Source: a virus. From it: 37,005 nucleotides of DNA. This document shows positions 8,900-14,431 of this stretch, one piece after another; position 1 is the stretch's first letter, and each line of letters starts with the position of its first letter. The notes below the pieces were generated by a model. That model was not told the DNA's origin, made no database searches, and saw only the letters and a list, made by a program, of their open reading frames with translations. The stretch lies in IMG/VR virus record IMGVR_UViG_3300020420_000037, positions 1 through 37,005 of that record, one strand, 5' to 3'. The position numbers and the translations under genes were made by a program.

Positions 8900-9267
8900 T
8901 GAAAAATTTTAAATTAAATTCTGAAACTGGTATTCAACTTCCAGCAAAAAATTTAATAGCTATTGTAGCTGGTGCAGTGATTGCAACCATAAGTTTTTTT
9001 GAATTAGAAAATCGTATTGGTAGCTTAGAGACAAGTAGAGAATTATTTGAAGCTGATCTATTAAAAAAATCTCAGCAATTACCAACTGATCAAGAACAAT
9101 TTATGTTGCTTGAACACATAGCATCACAAGTAGAGAATATTCAAAAAGAAATGGAAACGATGAGAAATAATAACGTAAATATAAATTACGCTATGAAAGA
9201 TATTGAAAAAATTAAAGATAAATTAGAAAGGCTTTCAGATAAAGTTAGAGCTAATGGGAGTCATTAA
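8899..9267 (+). CDS. Membrane-anchored coiled-coil protein, possible lysis accessory
   Basis: 122 residues. One transmembrane segment at about 18-36 (NLIAIVAGAVIATISFF) is followed by a long charged helix to the C-terminus (VENIQKEMETMRNN…MKDIEKIKDKLERLSDKV). The topology is that of an inner-membrane protein with a periplasmic or cytoplasmic coiled coil, as in i-spanin-like proteins, but no o-spanin partner was found. Stop and next start overlap. Confidence 0.5.
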   Translation: MKNFKLNSETGIQLPAKNLIAIVAGAVIATISFFELENRIGSLETSRELFEADLLKKSQQLPTDQEQFMLLEHIASQVENIQKEMETMRNNNVNINYAMKDIEKIKDKLERLSDKVRANGSH

Positions 9268-9479
9268 TGCAGGAAATGGTCATAGCTTTACTTCTCTTAG
9301 TCAATAATGAAATAAAAGAGGCAAGACTGCAAACAGATTTAAGTTCATGCCTTAAAGGTAAGAGAGTTGCAAACAGGGATGTTTCTAGCAATATTGAATA
9401 TAGATGTATCCAGACACTTGCAGAGTTAGAAAAAAATTTAGATGGATCATTTTCAATAAAAAAACTTATTGTTAAATGA
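9267..9479 (+). CDS. Small protein with hydrophobic N-terminus
   Basis: 70 residues. The first residues (MQEMVIALLLLVNNEI) form a short hydrophobic stretch that may be a weak signal or anchor, and the rest is hydrophilic with two cysteines (SSCLKG, YRCIQTL). The start overlaps the previous stop (TAATG). No family recognised. It sits just before the Cys/His-rich peptide and the lysozyme. Confidence 0.45.
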   Translation: MQEMVIALLLLVNNEIKEARLQTDLSSCLKGKRVANRDVSSNIEYRCIQTLAELEKNLDGSFSIKKLIVK

Positions 9480-9625
9480 TTAAGAAAAAAATAACACACA
9501 ACAAAAAATGTAAAAGCTGTCATTGTGATTGTCATTGCAACGATACGTTTCACACACATCACTGGGATGGTGATTTATGCACTTGTGAGGATTGTAAATG
9601 TACGAAGAAGTCAAAGAAGAAATAA
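9476..9625 (+). CDS. 49-residue Cys/His-rich peptide, likely metal-binding
   Basis: ATG 9476 overlaps the upstream TGA, and the frame ends at TAA 9623-9625, 28 bases into the lysozyme gene in another frame. The product has eight Cys and six His in 49 residues (KCKSCHCDCHCNDTFHTHHWDG, then LCTCEDCKC) between lysine-rich ends. Cys-x2-Cys-x-Cys-x-Cys spacing suggests zinc or other metal binding. No known family recognised. Since both start and stop are overlapped, translational coupling to the lysozyme is possible. Confidence 0.55.
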   Translation: MIKKKITHNKKCKSCHCDCHCNDTFHTHHWDGDLCTCEDCKCTKKSKKK

Positions 9626-10029
9626 AAGCCTGTGAGGGTTATGTAAATAAAATTTATAAATGTAGTGAGGGATTTGATACTATTTTTTATGGACATAAAA
9701 TTACACCTGATGATAATTATGAACATGGTGTTGAGTACCCAAAAGAAATGGGTGAAAAAGTTTTTGAAAAAGATTTTCAAACAACATTAGATGCAGCAGA
9801 AAGATTGATTGCTGACAGACCAATTAACAATACAGCTAAAGAAGTTATTATTAACATGGTTTACCAAATCGGTGAGGGTGGTGTAAGCAAGTTCAAGCAA
9901 ATGTGGAAAGCTTTAGATAAAGAAGATTATGGTGAAGCTAGTTTTCAGATGCTTGACTCACTTTGGGCAAAACAAACACCTAACAGAGCAAACAAACTAG
10001 CAGCTAAAATGAGGAGTGCAAAATTATAA
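9598..10029 (+). CDS. GH24 lysozyme (endolysin)
   Basis: 143 residues of T4-lysozyme type, cleaving the glycan strands of peptidoglycan at lysis. The catalytic region at 11-33 reads ACEGYVNKIYKC…FDTIFYGH. Glu13 is the acid, Thr28 matches the conserved Thr, and the middle residue nine after the Glu is Cys22, giving the E-8aa-D/C-5aa-T triad in its Cys form. The C-terminal half has the family pattern (VIINMVYQIGEGGVSKFKQMWKAL, then W…PNRA). No signal peptide, so export depends on a holin. The stop overlaps the ATG of the holin-like gene. Confidence 0.88.
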   Translation: MYEEVKEEIKACEGYVNKIYKCSEGFDTIFYGHKITPDDNYEHGVEYPKEMGEKVFEKDFQTTLDAAERLIADRPINNTAKEVIINMVYQIGEGGVSKFKQMWKALDKEDYGEASFQMLDSLWAKQTPNRANKLAAKMRSAKL

Positions 10030-10385
10030 TGTGGTTAGCTTTACTTAAAAATCCTTTAACAAAACTTGTAGCAGAAAAAACTATTGGTGCAGTTACACAT
10101 AAATTAAAAAAAGATCAAATAGTAAGAGAAAGAGAAATTGAAAATGCAAAGAATGTAGATATACAATCTTTAAAATCATCTGATAACTCATTAAAGGATG
10201 AGTGGTTAGTAATAGTATTTTCTTTAATTTTTATCGGACATTTCATTCCTGTACTACAAGACGCTATGCAAAGAGGTTGGGAAATTTTAGGTACAGCAAA
10301 TGATTATTTCTGGATTGTAATTTTGACTATAGTTGGTGGATCGTTTGGTTCATCTTCTATTACAAAATTTATTAAAAAAAAATAG
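10029..10385 (+). CDS. Holin, 3TM / gene-transfer-release type
   Basis: 118 residues directly after the lysozyme. A helical N-terminus with charged KLKKDQIVREREIENAKN is followed by DEWLVIVFSLIFIGHFIPVL as a first clear membrane span and FWIVILTIVGGSFGSSSITKF as a second. The order and the EWL / GW landmarks fit the PF11351-type holin family common in marine and GTA-like phages. It would open the inner membrane to release the lysozyme. The family call is from memory of the pattern; the membrane topology is directly visible. Confidence 0.7.
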   Translation: MWLALLKNPLTKLVAEKTIGAVTHKLKKDQIVREREIENAKNVDIQSLKSSDNSLKDEWLVIVFSLIFIGHFIPVLQDAMQRGWEILGTANDYFWIVILTIVGGSFGSSSITKFIKKK

Positions 10386-10595
10386 ATGTCTGACAACCTA
10401 GATTTGATTAACGAATATAAAGAACAAGTTCGTATATTAAAACAAGAAGTAGCTGAGCTGCAAGATGCAGGAAAGTCTAAGGACTCAGCTAACAAAAGAT
10501 GTTTACAAAAATTAGAACATTCACAATTAGATTTAGAAGAAGCTAAAAAAAAAATTTCTGAATTAGAAACAAAATTAACAAAGAAAGATGATTAA
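10386..10595 (+). CDS. Coiled-coil protein of the lysis region
   Basis: 69 residues, nearly all charged helix (YKEQVRILKQEVAELQDAG, then LDLEEAKKKISELETKLTKK) with heptad spacing of Leu/Ile/Val. Starts immediately after the holin stop, and its own stop overlaps the next ATG. No membrane segment. Its role is unknown; it could bind the holin or form a scaffold. Confidence 0.5.
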   Translation: MSDNLDLINEYKEQVRILKQEVAELQDAGKSKDSANKRCLQKLEHSQLDLEEAKKKISELETKLTKKDD

Positions 10596-10834
10596 TGAAT
10601 TTTGCACTAGGCATAATAATATGTTCTGCTGTAGCGAACACTTGCTTACCACCATATAAATATCCTGATTTATTTGTAGATGGATATTCTTGTATGGTTG
10701 CAGGTAATTATGAATCTATCTCAGCACTTGAAGCCATAGGTTATGAAGAGGTTAATAAAAATAAAATCTTTGTAAAATTTATGTGTACTGAGCTACAAAC
10801 AGTTTCACCAGATAAACCAAAGGTAAAAGCATAA
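10595..10834 (+). CDS. Secreted-type small protein
   Basis: 79 residues. The N-terminus MNFALGIIICSAVANTC has the form of a signal peptide or lipoprotein-like leader, with little positive charge. The mature part (SISALEAIGYEEVNKNKIFVKFMCTEL) has a pattern seen in small phage proteins next to lysis genes. Three cysteines after the leader region could be oxidised in the periplasm. An outer-membrane (o-spanin-like) role is possible but unproved. Confidence 0.5.
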   Translation: MNFALGIIICSAVANTCLPPYKYPDLFVDGYSCMVAGNYESISALEAIGYEEVNKNKIFVKFMCTELQTVSPDKPKVKA

Positions 10835-11082
10835 TGGCGACTCCTTTATGGCAAACAAAAGCTGGTAAATCTAAATCTGGTGGTCTTAATGCAAAAGGCA
10901 GAGCATCATATAATAGAGCTACTGGTGGTAATCTTAAAGCACCCACTAAATCAAAAACATCTAAAAGACGTAAAGCTTTCTGTTTGCGTATGCTAGGCAT
11001 GAAAAAAAAACTTACATCAAAGAAAGTAGCAAGAGATCCTAATAGTAGAATTAACAAGGCACTTAGAAAGTGGGATTGTTAA
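10834..11082 (+). CDS. DUF6321-like small basic protein
   Basis: 82 residues, strongly basic. The sequence opens PLWQTKAGKSKSGGLNAKGR, then SYNRATGGNLKAP, then RRKAFCLRMLGMKKK and ends LRKWDC. This ordered set is the DUF6321-type pattern known from cyanophages and other marine phages, function unknown. Overlaps the previous stop (TAATGG), and the next gene starts one base after the stop. Nucleic-acid binding is likely from charge only. Confidence 0.65.
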   Translation: MATPLWQTKAGKSKSGGLNAKGRASYNRATGGNLKAPTKSKTSKRRKAFCLRMLGMKKKLTSKKVARDPNSRINKALRKWDC

Positions 11083-11304
11083 ATGTTTAAAAAAGTATGG
11101 AAAAAAACTAACATCATAGTTGATGTTGGTAAATGTAAGTATTGTTCAAGCTCTATTGTAAATACAGACTCATTTGTAAGTTTCTATCCTAAAGGTCATG
11201 CACATTATGAGTGTATGAAAAAGGATGATGATTTAAGAGAAAAAACCTTAAACACAATTACACAACAAATAGATTATGAACTAAAAAAGGAACAACATGG
11301 CTAA
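11083..11304 (+). CDS. Small zinc-ribbon-like protein
   Basis: 73 residues. CKYC near residues 18-21, then a His and Cys later (GHAHYEC at about 38-44), makes a C-x2-C … H-x3-C arrangement that could bind one zinc ion. The C-terminus is a charged helix. Overlaps the next gene by eight bases. No family recognised. Confidence 0.5.
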   Translation: MFKKVWKKTNIIVDVGKCKYCSSSIVNTDSFVSFYPKGHAHYECMKKDDDLREKTLNTITQQIDYELKKEQHG

Positions 11305-11443
11305 CGTACCAACAAACAAAAAATTATACTCAAAGGTTAAGAGTGAAGCAAAAAGAAAATTTAAAGTTTATCCCTCAGCTTATGCTAACGCATGGTTAGT
11401 AAGAACTTATAAAAAAAGAGGTGGTGGATATAGGACTACATAA
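11297..11443 (+). CDS. 48-residue basic protein, DUF5872-like
   Basis: ATG 11297 lies just after AAAAGGAACAAC, and TAA 11441-11443 overlaps the next ATG. The product contains KLYSKVKSEAKRKFKVYPSA then YANAWLVRTYKKRGGGY. This motif is recurrent in small phage and algal-virus proteins of the DUF5872 kind. Next to the DUF6321-like and KRKYPKC-containing genes it forms a typical small gene cluster. Confidence 0.6.
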   Translation: MANVPTNKKLYSKVKSEAKRKFKVYPSAYANAWLVRTYKKRGGGYRTT

Positions 11444-11706
11444 TGGCTAGATCAGGTGGATTAAATAAATGGTTCAAACAAAACTGGGTGGACATTGGAT
11501 CAAAGAAAAAAGATGGATCGTTTGCAAAATGTGGAAGATCTAAACAAAAGGCAGATGCCAAACGTAAATACCCAAAATGTGTTCCACTTGCAAAAGCCAG
11601 GAGTATGTCAGCTGCACAAATTAAAAGTGCAGTATCAAGAAAGAGGAAAGCACAACGCAGAGGCAACTCTGGTGGTAAACCAATAAATGTAAAAACAATC
11701 GTATAA
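11443..11706 (+). CDS. Small basic phage protein with KADAKRKYPKCVP motif
   Basis: 87 residues, basic. Starts GGLNKWFKQNWVDIGSKKK, then CGRSKQKADAKRKYPKCVP and ARSMSAAQIKSAVSRKRK. This is a well-conserved architecture in marine phages of unknown function, usually next to the DUF5872-like gene found just upstream. The two conserved Cys could bind metal. The start overlaps the stop of the previous gene. Confidence 0.65.
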   Translation: MARSGGLNKWFKQNWVDIGSKKKDGSFAKCGRSKQKADAKRKYPKCVPLAKARSMSAAQIKSAVSRKRKAQRRGNSGGKPINVKTIV

Positions 11707-11716
11707 GGAGAATAAA

Positions 11717-11911
11717 ATGGCAGATTTTTTAAAGAAAAACTTTAAATCTATGAATATGTCAGATGAAGAGAAAGAAAAAATGAATAAAAAAATTAAACAA
11801 TTAAGTGGTGCAGCTGTAAGTGAAGCAGAATTAAAGTTCTTTAAAAAAACATTGCCTGGCTCAATGACATCAGTAATTGGTTTAGAAAAATTATTAGAAG
11901 AAGATAAATAA
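11717..11911 (+). CDS. Small helical protein at end of late gene block
   Basis: 64 residues preceded by a clear AAGGAG site (AAGGAGAATAAAATG). Helical and charged, with repeated lysine and glutamate (MSDEEKEKMNKKIKQL). No family recognised. It is the last rightward gene before the attachment region, and transcripts leaving it would meet the terminator at 12203-12241. Confidence 0.5.
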   Translation: MADFLKKNFKSMNMSDEEKEKMNKKIKQLSGAAVSEAELKFFKKTLPGSMTSVIGLEKLLEEDK

Positions 11912-11942
11912 TTACCGAATAGGAATACCTGCTTTTTGAGTA

Positions 11943-12005
11943 GGTATAGTTCTAGCTTTAGCTAGTGGGTAAGGGTGGGTATAGAATCAATTGGTATAGG
12001 TATAA
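11943..12005 (+). repeat. Left group of GGTATAG arm-type repeats
   Basis: GGTATAG at 11943-11949, 11978-11984 and 11993-11999, plus a near copy GGTATAA at 11999-12005. They lie upstream of the attP core on one side. Short repeated heptamers flanking a core are the usual form of integrase arm-binding sites. Function is inferred from location and density. Confidence 0.5.
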
Positions 12006-12071
12006 TTGGACTTTGAATTTGTCATGTTATAGTATTGATTCTAGAGAAAGATAAAAAACAACAATTGTGAT

Positions 12072-12078
12072 CTATACC
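12072..12078 (-). repeat. GGTATAG repeat, leftward copy near attP
   Basis: CTATACC on the plus strand, the inverted form of the heptamer repeated at 11943-11999. A similar CATACCA follows at 12084-12090. It lies about 60 bases from the tRNA-like core. Confidence 0.4.
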
Positions 12079-12137
12079 AATAACATACCAAGTAGCAGTT
12101 TTGCTAATAATAATAAGAGTAATTTTATTGTTGTTAG

Positions 12138-12178
12138 TGATTACAAATCAATTGCTCTACCAGCTGAGCTACAAGGGC
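12138..12178 (-). other. attP core: 5' half of tRNA-Thr(TGT)
   Basis: Read on the minus strand, these 41 bases are a canonical tRNA 5' half: acceptor strand GCCCTTG, TA, D-stem GCTC and GAGC with loop AGCTGGTA, A, anticodon strand ATTGA, loop TTTGTAA (anticodon TGT, Thr) and the first three bases of the 3' anticodon strand, TCA. After this the sequence no longer pairs and leaves the tRNA. No T-arm or 3' acceptor strand is present. A partial tRNA next to an integrase gene is a standard sign of the phage attachment site. This one carries the 5' part of the gene, where most elements carry the 3' part. Confidence 0.8.
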
Positions 12179-12190
12179 AGACTGAAAAAG

Positions 12191-12219
12191 CTTATATATA
12201 TAGCCGAATTGAATCGCAA
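12191..12219 (-). promoter_or_regulatory. Minus-strand promoter reading into the attP tRNA half
   Basis: On the minus strand, TTGCGA (12214-12219), a 17-base spacer and TATAAG (12191-12196) form a sigma70-type promoter. The tRNA 5' end lies 12 bases after the -10, so transcription would start about five bases before it. After integration the phage lies upstream of the rebuilt tRNA-Thr gene and this promoter could drive it. Predicted from sequence only. Confidence 0.5.
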
Positions 12220-12241
12220 GATTCTTTTCGGCCTTTTTTTT
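12203..12241 (+). terminator. Intrinsic terminator, rightward
   Basis: GCCGAA (12203-12208) pairs with TTCGGC (12227-12232), then a TT/TT internal loop, then GAATC (12211-12215) with GATTC (12220-12224) around a GCAA tetraloop. It is followed by C and eight T (12234-12241). A strong rho-independent terminator that would stop late-gene transcription before the integrase operon and shield that operon in the prophage. Confidence 0.8.
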
Positions 12242-12272
12242 ATGCCCAAAATATAGCAAGAATCGGTTCAAT

Positions 12273-12304
12273 CTATACCTATTCTATACCCAAGCTGCCT
12301 ATAC
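12273..12304 (-). repeat. Right group of GGTATAG arm-type repeats
   Basis: CTATACC at 12273-12279 and 12284-12290, spaced 11 bases (about one helical turn), with a shifted CCTATAC at 12298-12304. Together with the left group they flank the tRNA-like core and are the best candidates for integrase arm sites. One rightward copy at 12380-12386 lies in the spacer of the integrase operator. Confidence 0.5.
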
Positions 12305-12363
12305 TTTTTAAATACCCAGAACAAAATGATTGGGAAATAAGGAAAATAACACCAATTGATTTC

Positions 12364-12392
12364 TTGCAACATTGTTATAGGTATAGTATAAC
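12364..12392 (+). promoter_or_regulatory. Integrase operon promoter
   Basis: TTGCAA (12364-12369), 17-base spacer, TATAAC (12387-12392). The same two hexamers with the same spacing occur before the metalloprotease gene at 18642-18670. Expected start about 12399, giving a short leader with AGGAGAGAG before ATG 12423. The -10 is inside the right arm of the operator 12373-12393. Confidence 0.6.
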
Positions 12393-12393
12393 A
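12373..12393. promoter_or_regulatory. Operator dyad at the integrase promoter
   Basis: TGTTATA-N7-TATAACA, a perfect dyad with a spacer of GGTATAG. It covers the spacer and -10 of the promoter, so a bound repressor would block it. The two arms and spacer length are identical to the operator at 18613-18633. A weaker overlapping dyad (TAGTATA-N7-TATAACT) starts at 12384. Confidence 0.65.
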
Positions 12394-12422
12394 TAGTTAT
12401 AACTTATAAAAGGAGAGAGAAA

Positions 12423-12758
12423 ATGAAAAATAAATGGTTCTACTATCCAAGCTTTTTATCAAAGCAAGGATTATTGTTTAAAGCTGCTAAAGAAATTATG
12501 TTTAGAGGTTCTAAATATTCTTATCCTAGAAAAGCTTTTGTAAAAGTAAATTTATTTAAACAAAATGCTTTCACTAAAATTCCGAAATCTATGGGTGGTG
12601 GTAAACAAACTCATGGTTCAGATTTTGGTTCATGGGGTATTGTCAATCATCTTATTGAAGAAGATAATCCAGGAATTTACATTTATTATAGAAGTCTAGC
12701 TAATTCTATAATTTCTAAAAAAAATAAATTTAAACAATTAAGATTGGAGTTAAAGTAA
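12423..12758 (+). CDS. Unknown protein before integrase (possible directionality factor or accessory)
   Basis: 111 residues, AGGAGAGAG upstream, and its stop overlaps the integrase start (TAATGG). Basic and aromatic-rich (MKNKWFYYPSFLSKQ, KYSYPRKAFVKVNLFKQNAF), with a Gly-rich stretch SMGGGKQTHGSDFGSWG. No HTH or membrane segment is obvious. Being first gene of an operator-controlled operon with int suggests an accessory such as an excisionase, but no such family is recognised. Confidence 0.55.
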   Translation: MKNKWFYYPSFLSKQGLLFKAAKEIMFRGSKYSYPRKAFVKVNLFKQNAFTKIPKSMGGGKQTHGSDFGSWGIVNHLIEEDNPGIYIYYRSLANSIISKKNKFKQLRLELK

Positions 12759-13906
12759 TGGAACTACAAATAAAACCAATTACAAAAAATGGTAAGAGGA
12801 TCTATAGATATTCTTACTTTGGCTTAGATGGTAAAGTTAAATTTATATCTAATAAAAGCAAATCAGTTGTTGAAGCTTTAGCTAAAGAAAAATTAAATGA
12901 TGTTGGAATATTTAAAACATCATCATCACAAATTTTTCTCAGTGAGGCTAATCTTAGTTTTATGAAACATCAAGATTACAAAAGAGCTGAAAGCAAAATA
13001 GGTACGTCTGCTATAGATGGTTATAGTAGCTTCTATCTTAATCACATTCTGCCTCACTTTGGTAACACTGATATTAGACTTATAGATAAAGATAAGATTT
13101 TTAATTTTATTGATTTTTTAAAAAATAAAATTGTAAACAATCAGATCAACTCTGATACTGCTAGAAAAATCTTTAATACACTTAGTCTTATTATACAGCA
13201 CCAGGTTGATATAAATAAATTATCTAAAAATGTGTGCAAAGATAAAGATTATCTTAAAACTATAGTTACATCTAAAAAAGTAGCTAAACCTATAGATTTT
13301 GATGATTGGTCGTTAGATAAGGTTGCTAACATTGTTAGTGATATAAGTAATCCAATGATAAAAATTATGTGTATGGTTATGCTTGAAACTGCTGCTAGAC
13401 CCAGTGAAGTCAGAGCTTTAGATAGAAAGAGTTTATTATTTAAGAGTAATATACCTATGATTAAGTTTGACAAAGCAGTCAAAGCAAAGAAAAAATTAGG
13501 TGGCACAAAAACTGTTAATGGTGTCAGAACTATGGTCATTTCTAGTGGGTTAAAAGATAAACTTACTGAATATGTTAATTCTTTGCCTAACAAACAAAAT
13601 AGCTTATTTCTTAATAGCAAGGCTAAATATGTATGTATAGAAGCGATTATAAGCCACTTAGAGAGGGCATTAGCTAAGAATAGGGTACAACTGCCCATAG
13701 ATAGGAAGTCGTACTTTTTTAGGCATTATACAGCTACTTACTGGGCATATACTAAGAAATACAGCAATGCTTTAGACTTAGCCAGAGCTTTAGGTGATAA
13801 GGATATAAACTTTGTCCAGGACACTTACATCAAACCATTTCAATCTAATGGTGATGAAGTACAGAACATTGATTATCAAAACAAACATTATAATTGGAAT
13901 AAATGA
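12758..13906 (+). CDS. int: Tyrosine-recombinase integrase
   Basis: 382 residues, inserting and excising the phage at the tRNA attachment site. The N-terminal arm-binding part (ITKNGKRIYRYSYFGLDGK) and the SAM-like core-binding domain (about 64-160) precede the catalytic domain. Visible residues: Arg214 in LETAARPSEVRAL, a Lys near 251 in GGTKTVNG, FFRHYTATYWAY (Arg322), LGDKDI, and Tyr357 in VQDTYIKPF as nucleophile. Two usual histidines are replaced: the box II HxxR position is Tyr319, and LGH is LGD (Asp347). It is tightly coupled to the upstream gene and next to attP. Confidence 0.88.
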   Translation: MELQIKPITKNGKRIYRYSYFGLDGKVKFISNKSKSVVEALAKEKLNDVGIFKTSSSQIFLSEANLSFMKHQDYKRAESKIGTSAIDGYSSFYLNHILPHFGNTDIRLIDKDKIFNFIDFLKNKIVNNQINSDTARKIFNTLSLIIQHQVDINKLSKNVCKDKDYLKTIVTSKKVAKPIDFDDWSLDKVANIVSDISNPMIKIMCMVMLETAARPSEVRALDRKSLLFKSNIPMIKFDKAVKAKKKLGGTKTVNGVRTMVISSGLKDKLTEYVNSLPNKQNSLFLNSKAKYVCIEAIISHLERALAKNRVQLPIDRKSYFFRHYTATYWAYTKKYSNALDLARALGDKDINFVQDTYIKPFQSNGDEVQNIDYQNKHYNWNK

Positions 13907-13965
13907 TTGAAGCTATTATTATTATAGAATTAGTGGTATTAAGTTATTATTTAATTAATAATTAA
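13903..13965 (+). CDS. 20-residue hydrophobic peptide after integrase
   Basis: The ATG at 13903 overlaps the integrase TGA (ATGA). The peptide MIEAIIIIELVVLSYYLINN is a membrane-helix-like string. The overlap hints at translation, but so short a frame in AT-rich DNA could be chance. Confidence 0.25.
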   Translation: MIEAIIIIELVVLSYYLINN

Positions 13966-13977
13966 TAGGGAAAGAAA

Positions 13978-14184
13978 ATGAGTAAATTTGTTAGAACTTG
14001 CACACATGATGATATAGAGTTGGTTGATGGTGAATGTTTAGATTGTAAAACATTAGAAAAAATCTCTAAAAATTTTCCAAAAAAATTTAATACAAGTAAT
14101 AAAAAAAGAAAAACTGCAACTATTACTTATTCACTAAAAACTTATGATGAAATAAAAGCAGCATTAAAAAATGGAGAACATTAA
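13978..14184 (+). CDS. Small Cys-containing protein, unknown
   Basis: 68 residues with AGGGAAAGAAA before ATG. The N-terminus has C-x12-C-x2-C-type cysteines with a His (TCTHDDIELVDGECLDCKT), a possible zinc-binding knuckle. The C-terminus is basic (KKFNTSNKKRKTATITYSLKTYDEIKAALKNG). It ends exactly where the leftward operon's last gene ends, so the two operons converge here without a gap. Confidence 0.5.
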   Translation: MSKFVRTCTHDDIELVDGECLDCKTLEKISKNFPKKFNTSNKKRKTATITYSLKTYDEIKAALKNGEH

Positions 14185-14355
14185 TCATTTAAACCAATAC
14201 TTATCAAAGTTCTCTTTATTATAAGGAACTACATCCCATTTAATTTTTCTTTTGATACTTTTTTTTGCAAATTCTTTTGCTTCATTTTCTAAAGCAAACA
14301 AAGTGTTACTAAAGCTAGTAAATTTATCTTTAGGTTTCCATATAACAAAATACAT
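14185..14355 (-). CDS. 56-residue basic protein at end of leftward operon
   Basis: Start at ATG 14355 gives MYFVIWKPKDKFTSFSN… and …EAKEFAKKSIKRKIKWDVVPYN. A longer frame (to 14469) would read through the terminator hairpin and overlap the XRE gene, so the short start is preferred. This ATG follows the terminator's T run immediately, leaving no room for a ribosome site or promoter, which makes expression uncertain. No family recognised. Confidence 0.4.
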   Translation of the reverse strand: MYFVIWKPKDKFTSFSNTLFALENEAKEFAKKSIKRKIKWDVVPYNKENFDKYWFK

Positions 14356-14383
14356 AAAAAAAAGGGGGAGATTTCTCTCCCCC
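14356..14383 (-). terminator. Intrinsic terminator, leftward
   Basis: On the minus strand GGGGGAGA, a GAAA tetraloop, TCTCCCCC (stem at 14364-14371 and 14376-14383) and eight T (14356-14363). Strong rho-independent terminator. It would end the leftward operon after the XRE gene. Confidence 0.85.
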
Positions 14384-14431
14384 ATTACACAACAAATAAT
14401 ATAAGAGCATATAGCTCCTATAGTTTCACAT

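Larger units (their letters stand above)
11912..12422. other. Attachment/integration control region without a credible gene
   Basis: 511 bases between the late gene block and the integrase operon. It holds, in order, four rightward GGTATAG-type sites, one leftward site, the tRNA-like attP core, a minus-strand promoter, a plus-strand terminator, three leftward GGTATAG sites, and the integrase promoter with its operator. A 109-codon frame runs through it, but it crosses all these elements and is not accepted as a gene. Confidence 0.75.

Noticed and set aside
10779-11057. 92-codon leftward frame opposite the DUF6321-like gene
   Set aside because: Antisense of a well-supported gene; the leucine-rich product is the mirror of lysine codons.
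11495-11686. 63-codon frame inside the 87-residue basic gene
   Set aside because: Alternative frame of a better gene with clear start overlap and known pattern.
12138-12178. Complete tRNA-Thr gene
   Set aside because: Only the 5' half is present; no T-arm or 3' acceptor strand follows, so it cannot fold as a tRNA. Called as attP core instead.
12067-12396. 109-codon rightward open frame in the attachment region
   Set aside because: It crosses the tRNA-like core, the strong terminator and the integrase promoter with its operator, and lacks a ribosome site. The frame is best explained by chance.
13249-13698. 149-codon leftward frame in the integrase gene
   Set aside because: It lies opposite the catalytic domain of the integrase, has no ribosome site and its hydrophobic product reflects AT-rich antisense.
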